A program made the translations under genes and the position numbers. A stretch of 64,000 bases of DNA from Sphingobacteriales bacterium. GTDB lineage: Bacteria > Bacteroidota > Bacteroidia > Chitinophagales > Chitinophagaceae. The stretch's first letter is position 1. Every line of letters begins with the position of its first letter. The notes beneath the pieces were generated by a model that was not told where the DNA came from, searched no databases, and saw only the letters and a list, made by a program, of their open reading frames with translations. Where the stretch lies: contig JACRLZ010000008.1 of NCBI GenBank assembly GCA_016235125.1, positions 62,001 to 126,000 of the forward strand, in the 5' to 3' direction. Below, piece by piece: positions 16,672 to 25,959 of this stretch.

Positions 16672-17448
16672 ATGGAATACGAAATCAAACAGCAGGACAA
16701 GTTTAAATTCATAGAAGAGGGTAATGGCGAACCCCTGGTACTTCTTCATGGTCTTTTTGGAGCACTTAGCAACTTTAGAGACCTGGTTGAATATTTCAGG
16801 CAGCATAACAGGGTAATTGTTCCCATACTTCCCCTGCTTGATATGGACATCCTCCACACCTCAGTTGGGGGCCTCGCCAAGTTTGTTCATAAATTTCTGG
16901 AAGCAAGAAATCTTGAAGGGGTTCATTTGATGGGAAATTCCCTGGGCGGGCATGTGGCATTGGTACATACACTAAAACATCCGGAGAGGATAAAATCATT
17001 GATACTAACCGGCAGTTCAGGATTATTTGAAAACGGGATGGGCGACAGCTATCCCAAGCGGGGCGACTATGAGTACATTAAAAAGAAAACAGAGCTTACA
17101 TTTTATGATCCCCAAACTGCCACCAAAGAATTGGTTGATGAAGTATACAGTATTACCAATAACCGCTTAAAAGCTATTAAGATAATTGCCTTAGCAAAAA
17201 GCGCCATACGAAATAATCTGGGCGAGGAACTCAATCAAATCAAACAACCGACGTTATTGGTATGGGGAAACAATGATATCATTACCCCACCGTTTGTGGC
17301 GCAGGAATTTCATAAACTGATCCCGAACAGTGAATTGTATTTTATTGACAAATGCGGGCATGCCCCGATGATGGAAGTGCCGGCAGAGTTCAATGCAATA
17401 CTGCATAAATTTTTAAAAAAACTCAATGAGCCTGCAACAGTCAGCTGA
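16672..17448 (+). CDS. Alpha/beta hydrolase
   Basis: This 258-residue cytoplasmic protein has the complete catalytic set of the fold: oxyanion HG in LLHGLFG (24-30), nucleophile Ser90 in GNSLGG, the acid in WGNNDIITP, and the histidine in KCGHAPMMEVP. The insertion between strand 6 and the acid (SYPKRGDYEYIKKK onwards) forms the lid. The substrate is unknown; such proteins are mostly esterases or C-C hydrolases. It is followed after 36 bp by the CBS-domain gene that begins the envelope-biogenesis block. Confidence 0.87.
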   Translation: MEYEIKQQDKFKFIEEGNGEPLVLLHGLFGALSNFRDLVEYFRQHNRVIVPILPLLDMDILHTSVGGLAKFVHKFLEARNLEGVHLMGNSLGGHVALVHTLKHPERIKSLILTGSSGLFENGMGDSYPKRGDYEYIKKKTELTFYDPQTATKELVDEVYSITNNRLKAIKIIALAKSAIRNNLGEELNQIKQPTLLVWGNNDIITPPFVAQEFHKLIPNSELYFIDKCGHAPMMEVPAEFNAILHKFLKKLNEPATVS

Positions 17449-17484
17449 GTGTTGGGGTCTTGTTGAAAATTAAAGCCGCTATCC

Positions 17485-18147
17485 ATGTTAACCCGTGAAC
17501 TGTTATCACAGTCTGTTCCTTCTCTCCGCCTTTATGATAAGGTGCACCAGGCATTGGAACTAATGAATGAAAACCATGTTGCCCATCTTCCTATTGTGGA
17601 TGGCGAGAAATATATTGGCCTTATCAGCGAAGATGACCTGTTGCAGGCTGAGAATGATCACTGGCAGCTGGATGAACTGCAACAATCATTTGCCAATGTG
17701 TCTGTAAAAGAAGAGGAACATTTTCTGAAAGCTGTTCAACTGGCAGCCGATAACGGCTTAAGTGTGGTACCTGTAGTTAATGAAGAAAATGAATTGATCG
17801 GCACGGTGGTTTACAATGATCTTCTTAAGTTTTCATCTGAGTTTATGAGCCTTAGCGAGCCGGGCGGATTGATTGTGCTTGAAATGGAGACCAATCAATA
17901 TTCTTTTAATGAGATCAGCAAACTGGTGGAAGGTAGTAATGCTCAAATTACACAGTTAAATACCAGCAACGATGCTGAAACAGGATTGATGCAGGTTACC
18001 ATTCGCATCAACAAACCTGATATTTCTGATGTAGTGGCTGCCTTTCAGCGGCATGAATACAAGGTTAAATACTTTTTTGGCGAGGAATTGTATGCCAATG
18101 AGCTGAGGAGCAACTATGACAACCTGATGAATTACCTGAAAATTTAG
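17485..18147 (+). CDS. CBS domain pair protein
   Basis: The protein is 220 residues. Two CBS motifs occupy residues 1-125 (HQALELMNENHVAHLPIVDG, and LKAVQLAADNGLSVVPVVNE with LIGTVVYNDLL). They are followed by an ACT-like or ferredoxin-like C-terminal part (LIVLEMETNQYSFNEISKLVEG, then LMQVTIRINKPDISDVVAAF). CBS pairs bind adenine nucleotides and act as regulatory modules, and ACT-like parts often bind amino acids. It is the first gene of the series running through the short Omp85 protein and nadK to porG, suggesting a regulatory link to NAD metabolism or envelope assembly (inference). Confidence 0.8.
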   Translation: MLTRELLSQSVPSLRLYDKVHQALELMNENHVAHLPIVDGEKYIGLISEDDLLQAENDHWQLDELQQSFANVSVKEEEHFLKAVQLAADNGLSVVPVVNEENELIGTVVYNDLLKFSSEFMSLSEPGGLIVLEMETNQYSFNEISKLVEGSNAQITQLNTSNDAETGLMQVTIRINKPDISDVVAAFQRHEYKVKYFFGEELYANELRSNYDNLMNYLKI

Positions 18148-18204
18148 TACCTCACATTTTTTTTAAAGGCACGGGGTCTTGTAATTTTATATCCTTCTGA
18201 GATC

Positions 18205-19647
18205 ATGCGGAGGCAAAGAATATATTGGTTAATGTGTCTGACGGTGGTATTGAACTGCACGATGCTGTCTGCGCAGGAATTAATGCATGCAATTCAAAAA
18301 GCAGATTCTGTATCCGCCCCTGACAGCACTGTTAATTATACTGTCGGAAAAATAGCCATCAGCGGAAATCACAAAACAAAATCATTTATCATATTAAGAG
18401 AAATTCCTTTCAGCGAGGGAGAAGATTATTCATTAAAGGATCTGGTTGGCAAATTTGAAGATGCCCGTCGTCAGTTGATGAACACATCTCTTTTTCATTC
18501 GGCAGTTGTAGCAGTGAAGGAATTTGAGGGATTTAAGGTAAATATATTGATAGAGGTTAAAGAAAGATGGTATCTGTTTCCCGCTCCTTTTTTTAAACCC
18601 GTTGACCGTAACCTGAACCAATGGATCGTAGAACAAAAAGCAAAACTTAACAGGGTAAATTTTGGACTCAGGCTGCATTATTACAATATAACGGGGGTCA
18701 ACGACAAACTTAGCGGCATTGTTGGGGTAGGATATACAAAGCAGTTTTCATTAAAATATGACCGCCTGTATTTCGATAAAAAACTGAAATGGGGATTTAC
18801 GATTGGCTTTTCAACGGGTAAAAACAAAGAGGTGAATTATAATACCATAAATGACAAGCAGGTTTTTATTAAAGATGACAATACATTTCTGGGCAATTTT
18901 ACCAATGCTTTTGCTCTGCTTACTTACAGGCGAAAAATAAAAACCCGCCATAGTTTTGGATTAGCCTATAGCAGCAGTAAAATCGGGGATACCGTTTTAA
19001 GCCTGAACCCCTCTTATTTTAAAACCGGTATTCAAAAGATCAGCTATCCTGAATTGTTTTATAATCTTTCTTACTTTGATGTTGATTTTATTCCTTATCC
19101 CACAAAAGGCTATACAGCACAATTTACATTTACAAAGAAGGGATTCAGTGATGCAATTAATCTCTGGCAATTTGTTATTAAGGGCTCAGGAAGCTGGCAC
19201 ATGGGTGCTAAAAGTTTTTTCAATATAAATCTGTTTACCACGGTAAAACTTCCTTCCGGGCAATCATATTTCAACCGGCAACTTTTGGGGTATGGAGATG
19301 CTTATATGCAGGGCTATGAGTATTACGTTATTGATGGGGTAGCGGGAGGTTTTCTTAAAGCGGGATATCACCACGACTTATTTAATTTCAATATCAGAAT
19401 TCCACCTGTGAAAAAAGGAAAAGAAGCCCAGCATATCCCCTTTCGGATTGTAGGAAAACTGTACGGCAATACCGGCTATGTTCATAATCCTCAACCCGGG
19501 GATAACGGGCTTAGCAACAAAATGCTCTATTCGGGTGGATTTGGAATTGACATCGTTACTTTTTATGATCTTACTCTCAAGCTGGAGTATAGCTTCAACC
19601 AGTTAGGTGAAAACGGATTATTTTTACACAGAAAGTCAATTTTCTGA
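18205..19647 (+). CDS. Short Omp85-family outer-membrane protein with a single POTRA-like domain
   Basis: This is a 480-residue protein. A signal peptide (to about LSAQ, residue 24) is followed by one POTRA-like domain (roughly 44-115: VGKIAISGNHKTKSFIILREI, then VKERWYLFP) and a C-terminal beta-barrel of about 350 residues rich in alternating aromatics (GVGYTKQFSLKYDRLYF, LLTYRRKIKTRHSFGL). BamA usually has five POTRAs and about 800-900 residues; the true BamA is at 23118-25853. Short Omp85 proteins could act in insertion or secretion across the outer membrane, but none of this kind has a role I can name. nadK starts 5 bp downstream. Confidence 0.8.
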   Translation: MRRQRIYWLMCLTVVLNCTMLSAQELMHAIQKADSVSAPDSTVNYTVGKIAISGNHKTKSFIILREIPFSEGEDYSLKDLVGKFEDARRQLMNTSLFHSAVVAVKEFEGFKVNILIEVKERWYLFPAPFFKPVDRNLNQWIVEQKAKLNRVNFGLRLHYYNITGVNDKLSGIVGVGYTKQFSLKYDRLYFDKKLKWGFTIGFSTGKNKEVNYNTINDKQVFIKDDNTFLGNFTNAFALLTYRRKIKTRHSFGLAYSSSKIGDTVLSLNPSYFKTGIQKISYPELFYNLSYFDVDFIPYPTKGYTAQFTFTKKGFSDAINLWQFVIKGSGSWHMGAKSFFNINLFTTVKLPSGQSYFNRQLLGYGDAYMQGYEYYVIDGVAGGFLKAGYHHDLFNFNIRIPPVKKGKEAQHIPFRIVGKLYGNTGYVHNPQPGDNGLSNKMLYSGGFGIDIVTFYDLTLKLEYSFNQLGENGLFLHRKSIF

Positions 19648-19652
19648 TTTGT

Positions 19653-20531
19653 ATGAGAGCAGCCATTTACAGCAGGGTCATGGAAGATAGCCAGCAAAGA
19701 GATGTTCAGCTTTTTTTTGATGAGCTCAGTAATCAAAAGATCAGGCCGGTCATTTTTCAATCTTTTTTTGAAAGTATAAAATCTATTATTCATCTGCCTG
19801 CGGATACCACAACATTTTCTGATGCAGAACAGCTTACTGAGGAAATTGAATTTATCATAAGCCTCGGTGGAGATGGTACGCTGCTTGACACCATCACCCT
19901 GGTAAGGGATAAGAAGATATCGATAATGGGTATCAATTTCGGCCGGCTTGGTTTTCTGGCAAGTATTGGAAGAGAAGAACTTCGGGTAGCGGTGAAAGCC
20001 ATCGCTAACAGAACCTATGTAACCGACAGACGCACATTAATACACCTGGATTCCAGTTTGCCATTGTTTGGAAATGTTCCTTATGCCCTGAATGATTTTT
20101 CAATCCATAAACGGGATGTGGCCAACATGATAAAGATCCATACCTATCTTAACGGCGAGTTTTTAAACACTTATTGGGCGGATGGACTGATTGTGGCTAC
20201 TCCGACAGGATCCACCGGTTATTCATTAAGCTGTAACGGGCCGGTCGTTTTTCCGGATTCGGGCAGTTTTGTTATCACCCCCGTGGCGCCTCATAATTTA
20301 AATGTTCGCCCAATTATTGTACCTGACACCAATATTATATCCTTTGAAATCGAGAGCCGTTCAGATCAAATTATCTGCGCCCTTGATTCCAGAAGAGAAT
20401 TGGTTAGCAAGGAAGTACAACTGGCTGTAAAAAAGGAAAAATTTGATGTAAGCCTTGTACGGCTCAGCGAAAACAATTTTCTGCAAACCCTCAGGAATAA
20501 ACTGACCTGGGGGCTCGACAAACGCAACTAA
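19653..20531 (+). CDS. nadK: NAD kinase
   Basis: This 292-residue cytoplasmic enzyme phosphorylates NAD to NADP. It carries the catalytic SLGGDGTLLDTI motif (near residue 71), NDFSIHK in the NAD site, and the glycine-rich VATPTGSTGYSLSCNGP block that binds the substrate. The length is typical. It starts 5 bp after the short Omp85 gene and is followed 68 bp later by porG, an order conserved in Bacteroidota. Confidence 0.95.
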   Translation: MRAAIYSRVMEDSQQRDVQLFFDELSNQKIRPVIFQSFFESIKSIIHLPADTTTFSDAEQLTEEIEFIISLGGDGTLLDTITLVRDKKISIMGINFGRLGFLASIGREELRVAVKAIANRTYVTDRRTLIHLDSSLPLFGNVPYALNDFSIHKRDVANMIKIHTYLNGEFLNTYWADGLIVATPTGSTGYSLSCNGPVVFPDSGSFVITPVAPHNLNVRPIIVPDTNIISFEIESRSDQIICALDSRRELVSKEVQLAVKKEKFDVSLVRLSENNFLQTLRNKLTWGLDKRN

Positions 20532-20599
20532 TTTGCCTCCGCTATAAAAGAAATTGCTATTTTTAGCGTTCTAATTAACCCGAACTCATTTAAACGGTT

Positions 20600-21466
20600 A
20601 TGATGAAAAGCAAACTTGTTGTTTTTATAATTGCTGCGGTTTCATTGGTTTCCAGCGAAAAACTTTTTGCGCAAAATTCTATTGTACAGGAAGGTGAATT
20701 TGGATTTGGCCTGGGTGCAGGCCATTATTTCGGCGATTTAAATACAAGAGCCCGTTTTAACAGGGTCAAGATGGCAGCCACTGTCTTTTTCCGAAAAAAT
20801 CTTGGTAATTATATCGCTGCCAGGATTGGAGCAAGTTTTGCCCAACTGGGATACTCGGACAGGTACAATACGCATAATACTTACATGTATCAGCGTAATC
20901 TTAGTTTCAACACCAAGGTGTGGGAACTTACGCTTCAGGGTGATTTCAATTTCTTTCGCTTTATGCCAGGCGAACCTCAATACAGCTTTACTCCTTACAT
21001 TACATTAGGAGCCGGGGTGTTTACTTACGATCCCTATGCCTTTTTGCGGGGAGAAAAAATAATGCTCAGACAACTGGGTACTGAAGGACAGGGAAGCGCA
21101 GATCCCCGCTATAGCGACAGAAAGCCATATACTTCCACAGCTATCAGCATTCCTTTTGGTGGCGGGGTTAAATATGCATTTAATGACAGAATAAATATTG
21201 CTTTTGAAGTGCTATACCGGTTTACGAATACTGATTACCTTGATGATGTAAGTAAAACATACGTTGATCCGGCTATATTTCCTTTGAATCCCGATGGCAG
21301 TACATCTAATGCTCAGTTGTTAAGTGACAGGTCATATGAGTTAGGAGAGCCGATTGGCATTCCCGGTCGGCAGAGAGGGAACAGTAAACAAAAAGACCAT
21401 TTTGTAACTGCTATGGTTCACCTTACCTTCAATCTGCAATCCTATAAATGCCCGGCGGTGCAATAA
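20600..21466 (+). CDS. porG: Type IX secretion protein PorG (DUF6089 outer-membrane barrel)
   Basis: This 288-residue protein has a signal peptide (to about LFAQN) and an outer-membrane barrel: EFGFGLGAGHYFGDLNTRARF opens the barrel, SFTPYITLGAGVFTYDP is the middle signature and VTAMVHLTFNLQSYKC the last strand. DUF6089 includes PorG, an outer-membrane component required for type IX secretion. Synteny supports it: porG, uppS, bamA and two ompH genes follow the same order as in Porphyromonas gingivalis. The second Met (20603) is an equivalent start. A conserved Cys (YKC) near the C-terminus is noted. Confidence 0.82.
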   Translation: MMKSKLVVFIIAAVSLVSSEKLFAQNSIVQEGEFGFGLGAGHYFGDLNTRARFNRVKMAATVFFRKNLGNYIAARIGASFAQLGYSDRYNTHNTYMYQRNLSFNTKVWELTLQGDFNFFRFMPGEPQYSFTPYITLGAGVFTYDPYAFLRGEKIMLRQLGTEGQGSADPRYSDRKPYTSTAISIPFGGGVKYAFNDRINIAFEVLYRFTNTDYLDDVSKTYVDPAIFPLNPDGSTSNAQLLSDRSYELGEPIGIPGRQRGNSKQKDHFVTAMVHLTFNLQSYKCPAVQ

Positions 21467-21611
21467 GAAATTTCAGACGCAGGCAGAAAAATCACCCGTA
21501 AGGGTTAGTGACAATTGAAGATTTGTTTTTTATTTGTTCTTAATTAAACAACATCTTTCGATAGTAGTCTACTGCTGAAACCTTATTTATTCACCAAATA
21601 ATTCATTTATT

Positions 21612-22022
21612 ATGCGCCTGACAAAAGTATTATTCAGTATTGCCCTTGTAAGCATATTTGCAATAGGCACTGCATTCAAGCCAGCCAAAAAAGTTGCCGG
21701 CGACTGGTTCTTCCTCGAAGACAAAAAAGTAGGATTCGGGGTAGATCATGATGTTATTCACTTTGGCAACTGGAAAGATGATGTTCGCCAGATCAAACTT
21801 AAAATTACCGATGGCCCGCTGAAAATGTATGACATGAAAATCCATTTTGACAATGGTGAAGTGCAGGATGTTTCCATGCGGTTTCGTTTTACACAAGGCA
21901 GCGAAAGCCGGGTTATTGATATGAACGGTGGTCTGCGGCATTTAACAAAAATTGAGTTCTGGTACGAAACCAAAGGATTTGCCAGAGGAAGATCGAGAGT
22001 AGCTGTCTGGGGAAGAAATTAA
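21612..22022 (+). CDS. Secreted DUF2541-like protein
   Basis: This 136-residue protein has a signal peptide (MRLTKVLFSIALVSIFAIGTAF). The mature part is beta-rich (GDWFFLEDKKVGFGVDHDVIHF, then IKLKITDGPLKMYDMKIHF, FDNGEVQDVSMRFRF, KIEFWYETKG), a pattern resembling the small periplasmic DUF2541 family. The assignment is by pattern and not firm. It lies between porG and uppS, where other Bacteroidota usually have no gene, and is closed by its own terminator. Confidence 0.65.
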   Translation: MRLTKVLFSIALVSIFAIGTAFKPAKKVAGDWFFLEDKKVGFGVDHDVIHFGNWKDDVRQIKLKITDGPLKMYDMKIHFDNGEVQDVSMRFRFTQGSESRVIDMNGGLRHLTKIEFWYETKGFARGRSRVAVWGRN

Positions 22023-22044
22023 TTTATTACAGGAAAAATTTTTG

Positions 22045-22077
22045 GGGCTGTGTCTTTTACGGGCACAGCCTTTTTAT
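22045..22077 (+). terminator. Rho-independent terminator before uppS
   Basis: GGCTGTG (22046-22052) pairs with CACAGCC (22064-22070), followed by TTTTTATTT. It separates the porG side from the uppS-bamA side. Confidence 0.8.
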
Positions 22078-22097
22078 TTCATCTGCCTTATGATGTT

Positions 22098-22105
22098 TAA
22101 CTTTG
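22098..22105 (+). promoter_or_regulatory. Candidate -7 box for uppS
   Basis: TAACTTTG matches TAnnTTTG and lies 21 bp after the terminator and 21 bp before the uppS ATG at 22127. It argues against the upstream TTG at 22103 as the start codon. Confidence 0.4.
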
Positions 22106-22126
22106 ATAAGTATATTATTAGTGCAG

Positions 22127-22870
22127 ATGTCACAATTACTTGAAAAAATAGATAAGGAAAAACTTCCCCGTCATATTGCAATCATAATGGATGGCAATGG
22201 CCGATGGGCCAAAGAAAAAGGGGAGGACCGGCTGTTTGGCCACTTTCATGGTGTAGAAAGTGTCCGGAATATTGTAGAAGGCTGCGCCGAATTGGGAATT
22301 GAATATCTCACCCTTTATGCTTTTTCAACCGAGAACTGGGATCGTCCCGAATATGAGGTAGTGGGTCTGATGGAATTGCTGGTAAGCACTATCCGAAAAG
22401 AAGTAGAAAGCCTGAACAAAAACAATATCCGCCTTCATGTAATAGGGGATATGAATATGCTGCCGGAATATGCCCGTAAAGAACTGGATGAAGCGCTTGA
22501 AATTACCAGCAAGAATACCGGGCTTAACCTTATTATGGCGCTTAGCTACAGCGGCCGCTGGGAACTGCTTAATGCAGTAAAAAATATTGCCTATGAGGTG
22601 CAAAAAGGGAGACTAAATGTGGAGGAGATCGACGAGAATACCCTGCAACATTTTTTGTGTACCAGTAATTTCCCCGATCCTGAGCTCATGATCCGCACCA
22701 GCGGCGAATTCAGGATAAGCAATTTTCTTTTATATCAGCTGGCTTATGCTGAATTATATTTTACCAATGTAAGATGGCCCGACTTCCGGAAAGAAAACCT
22801 GTACGAAGCCATCCTTGATTACCAGGGTAGAGAAAGAAGATTTGGCAAAACAAGTGAACAACTGGTTTGA
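22127..22870 (+). CDS. uppS: Isoprenyl transferase (undecaprenyl diphosphate synthase)
   Basis: The protein is 247 residues from the ATG at 22127 (MSQLLEKID). It carries HIAIIMDGNGRWAKEKG with the catalytic Asp of cis-prenyltransferases, LTLYAFSTENWDRP, and the C-terminal RTSGEFRISNFLLYQLAYAELYF block. It makes undecaprenyl diphosphate, the lipid carrier for peptidoglycan and surface glycans. It heads a unit with bamA and two ompH-type genes and has its own candidate promoter. Confidence 0.95.
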   Translation: MSQLLEKIDKEKLPRHIAIIMDGNGRWAKEKGEDRLFGHFHGVESVRNIVEGCAELGIEYLTLYAFSTENWDRPEYEVVGLMELLVSTIRKEVESLNKNNIRLHVIGDMNMLPEYARKELDEALEITSKNTGLNLIMALSYSGRWELLNAVKNIAYEVQKGRLNVEEIDENTLQHFLCTSNFPDPELMIRTSGEFRISNFLLYQLAYAELYFTNVRWPDFRKENLYEAILDYQGRERRFGKTSEQLV

Positions 22871-23117
22871 CAGCAATTCTCTTCATAATTAGCCCCAAGA
22901 GGTCATATAAACAGCGAGTTAATCCCCCGGATTTCAGGCGAAATATCCCCTATCAATATGACCTGTATAACTTTTATAGCCCATTTGACCTTATTCTTTA
23001 ACAAAGACTTCAATTTTTTACCGTTATTTTGCCGCCTCAACGGGATAAACCTTCCTTGAAAAAATGAGAAAAAGGTTGCCCAGCAAGGCTTTAGATTGAT
23101 TTTTTGAAACTACAACC

Positions 23118-25853
23118 ATGCTACTACTTTTACGAAGATTTGGCGTTTTACTGATTGCTGCGGTTCTTTCTATATCCTCCGTACATGCCCAGGAAGATAC
23201 AACCAGGCCTACTTCGGCCGACCCCAAACTGCTTGCATGGCCCGATGCAAAAATCCCCAAAGAATATACCATTGCTGCCGTAAGCATCACAGGTATTCGT
23301 TTTTTAGATACTGCCATTGTTCATTCCATTGCCAACCTGCAGACAGGCGATAAATTCATGCATCCCGGCGAGGATATTTTTGCCAAATCGATAGCAGCTC
23401 TCTGGCGGCAGAAACTTTTTTCCAATGTCCAGATTTTTGTTACAAAGATCGAAGGAGATAATGTATGGATAGAAGTGAATGTGCAGGAGCGGCCCCGCCT
23501 CGGAAATTTTAAATTCATTGGCATAAAAAAAACGGAGGAAGAAGACCTGCAGGGAAAGATCAACCTGGCAAAACAAACTATCATTACAGAAAACACCCTT
23601 AGGGACATTGATGAGAAGATAAAAAAATATTATTTCGAAAAAGCTTACCGGAATGTAAGGGTGCGTACAGAGCAAAGCGACGACACAACTTTTGTAAATT
23701 CAAAATCCCTGACCATATATGTTGATAAGGGAAAAAAAGTTCACATCAATGAAATAAGCTTTTATGGAAATACAAATGTGGATGGATTAAGATTGAAGAA
23801 ACAGATGAAGGGTACAAAAGAAATGAGCAAGCTGACCCTTCATCCGGATAAAGGAGTAAGCCCGTTTGGTGAAAAAACAATCTATTCCTTCAACGAATAC
23901 ATCAAAGACTGGGGCTTTCTTTCATTGAGCAAAACAAAAAGAATTTTAGATCCCTGGTTCCGCTTCAAGCTTTTTAGTTCGGCCAAGTTTGATCCCAAAA
24001 AATTTGAAGAGGATAAAGAGAAAGTTCTGAACTATTACAATTCCATTGGTTACAGGGATGCACAGATTGTTGATACAGCCACTTATCTGACAAAGAACGG
24101 TAATATGAATATCGACTTCAAAGTGGAAGAGGGCAGGCAGTATTATTTTGGTAACATTACATGGAAGGGAAACTCTAAGTATTCCGATTCTTTATTGAAT
24201 GTTTGGCTTGGTATCAGCAAGGGAGACATTTATAATATTGGGGTTCTCAATAAACGTTTGGGAAAAGAAGCATCGCAGGAAGGCGGGGACATCAGCAGTC
24301 TTTATATGGACGACGGCTATCTTTTTTTCAGGGCAGAGCCAGTGGAGACAGCCGTTTACAATGATACCATTGACCATGAAATAAGAATCATGGAAGGCCC
24401 GCAGGCCAGGTATAAAAGAATCACTGTTTCGGGCAATGAAAAAACAAAAGACTATGTGATATTAAGAGAGCTTCGTACCATACCCGGAGAACTCTTCAGC
24501 CGGGCTGATATTATCCGTTCTCAAAGGGAATTAGCCAACCTTCAATTTTTTAACCAGGAAAAAATCGAACCGGGAGTGGTGCCTAATTCTGAAGATGGCA
24601 CAGTGGATATTAACTGGAAACTGGAAGAAAAATCTTCTGATCAACTGGAGTTATCTGCAGGCTGGGGCGGTGGGGTAGGCCTTACCGGCACACTGGGAGT
24701 TACGTTTAATAATTTTTCTATCCGTAATATCTGGAAAAAATCTGCATGGGATCCATTGCCAACCGGCGACGGACAAAAACTAAGCCTCCGGGTGCAGTCA
24801 AATGGCAGGGCTTATCGATCATACAGTTTTTCTTTTACTGAACCCTGGCTGGGAGGTAAAAAAAGAAATTCATTTACCATCGGGTTCAACAACAGTAAAT
24901 ACTCTAACGCATTTGACCCCTATACCGGAGTAATTGACCGGGCAAAATCCGATACCAATTATCTCAAAACAACCGGTTTCAGTATTTCGTTGGGCAAGCA
25001 ACTGAAATGGCCTGATGATTATTTCAGCCTGGTTTATTCCATTAATCTTACCCAGTATAAACTCCGCAACTATCCCATTTTTGATCAGAATTTCAAAAAT
25101 GGCACATCGAATAATGTAAGTTTTAAAATTGCATTGCAACGATCTTCGGTATTTAATCCCATTTATCCTGTCAGTGGTTCTAATTTCGTTGCCAGTGTTC
25201 AGCTTACGCCTCCCTACTCATTATTCAATAAGAATATTGCAAATACCAACGATAAATACAAGAACCCGGAATATCACAAGTGGAAATTCAATGCCGAGTG
25301 GTATGTGCCAATAGGAAAACCGCTGGGCGCCGAAAAAAACCGGCAATTTGTTTTGAAGATGGCTGCCAAGTATGGTTTTATGGGCCGGTATAACAGCAAA
25401 CTTGATTTTTCTCCCTTTGAACGGTTCCAGGTAGGCGATGCAGGCCTTACCAATAATTTTGGTTTGCTGGGTTATGATATTGTTGCGCATCGGGGTTATC
25501 CGGTTTATCAATCTTCCAACACAACAGTTAATCCGGATAACCAAAACGCCAGTCAGTTCTTTACTATTTTTAATAAATATACTCTGGAGGCAAGATTCCC
25601 GCTGGTCACTAATCCAAGCAGCACCATTTATGCTTTAGGGTTCTTTGAAGCTGCAAACGGATGGTATAATTATAAAGATTATAACCCCTTCCGCTTACGC
25701 CGCAGCGTGGGGGTAGGTATGCGGTTCTTCCTGCCGATGTTTGGCTTGCTTGGATTTGATTATGGCATAGGTCTTGACCGTATTCAACCCGGGCAATCAG
25801 GTATAAAAGGGGCAACCCGTTTCACATTTATGCTGGGGTATGAACCGGAATAA
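23118..25853 (+). CDS. bamA: Outer membrane protein assembly factor BamA
   Basis: The protein is 911 residues, somewhat longer than E. coli BamA, as is usual in Bacteroidota. A signal peptide (LLIAAVLSISSVHAQ) is followed by five POTRA-type repeats up to about residue 500 (the fifth with YKRITVSGNEKTKDYVILREL) and the barrel from about 515 (LELSAGWGGGVGLTGTLG onward), ending in GATRFTFMLGYEPE. Within the barrel, SFSFTEPWLGGKKRNSF is the conserved strand block. It is the essential insertase for outer-membrane barrels. It lies 247 bp downstream of uppS and 106 bp upstream of the first ompH gene. Confidence 0.95.
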   Translation: MLLLLRRFGVLLIAAVLSISSVHAQEDTTRPTSADPKLLAWPDAKIPKEYTIAAVSITGIRFLDTAIVHSIANLQTGDKFMHPGEDIFAKSIAALWRQKLFSNVQIFVTKIEGDNVWIEVNVQERPRLGNFKFIGIKKTEEEDLQGKINLAKQTIITENTLRDIDEKIKKYYFEKAYRNVRVRTEQSDDTTFVNSKSLTIYVDKGKKVHINEISFYGNTNVDGLRLKKQMKGTKEMSKLTLHPDKGVSPFGEKTIYSFNEYIKDWGFLSLSKTKRILDPWFRFKLFSSAKFDPKKFEEDKEKVLNYYNSIGYRDAQIVDTATYLTKNGNMNIDFKVEEGRQYYFGNITWKGNSKYSDSLLNVWLGISKGDIYNIGVLNKRLGKEASQEGGDISSLYMDDGYLFFRAEPVETAVYNDTIDHEIRIMEGPQARYKRITVSGNEKTKDYVILRELRTIPGELFSRADIIRSQRELANLQFFNQEKIEPGVVPNSEDGTVDINWKLEEKSSDQLELSAGWGGGVGLTGTLGVTFNNFSIRNIWKKSAWDPLPTGDGQKLSLRVQSNGRAYRSYSFSFTEPWLGGKKRNSFTIGFNNSKYSNAFDPYTGVIDRAKSDTNYLKTTGFSISLGKQLKWPDDYFSLVYSINLTQYKLRNYPIFDQNFKNGTSNNVSFKIALQRSSVFNPIYPVSGSNFVASVQLTPPYSLFNKNIANTNDKYKNPEYHKWKFNAEWYVPIGKPLGAEKNRQFVLKMAAKYGFMGRYNSKLDFSPFERFQVGDAGLTNNFGLLGYDIVAHRGYPVYQSSNTTVNPDNQNASQFFTIFNKYTLEARFPLVTNPSSTIYALGFFEAANGWYNYKDYNPFRLRRSVGVGMRFFLPMFGLLGFDYGIGLDRIQPGQSGIKGATRFTFMLGYEPE

Positions 25854-25959
25854 TATTTCGCTTACTGCACAATAAGAAATTATACTTTTATACCAAACTA
25901 TTTAATTGCAAACTGCGTCTGTATAAAACTTTCAACACTGTTTATTAAAATTTAGCATT

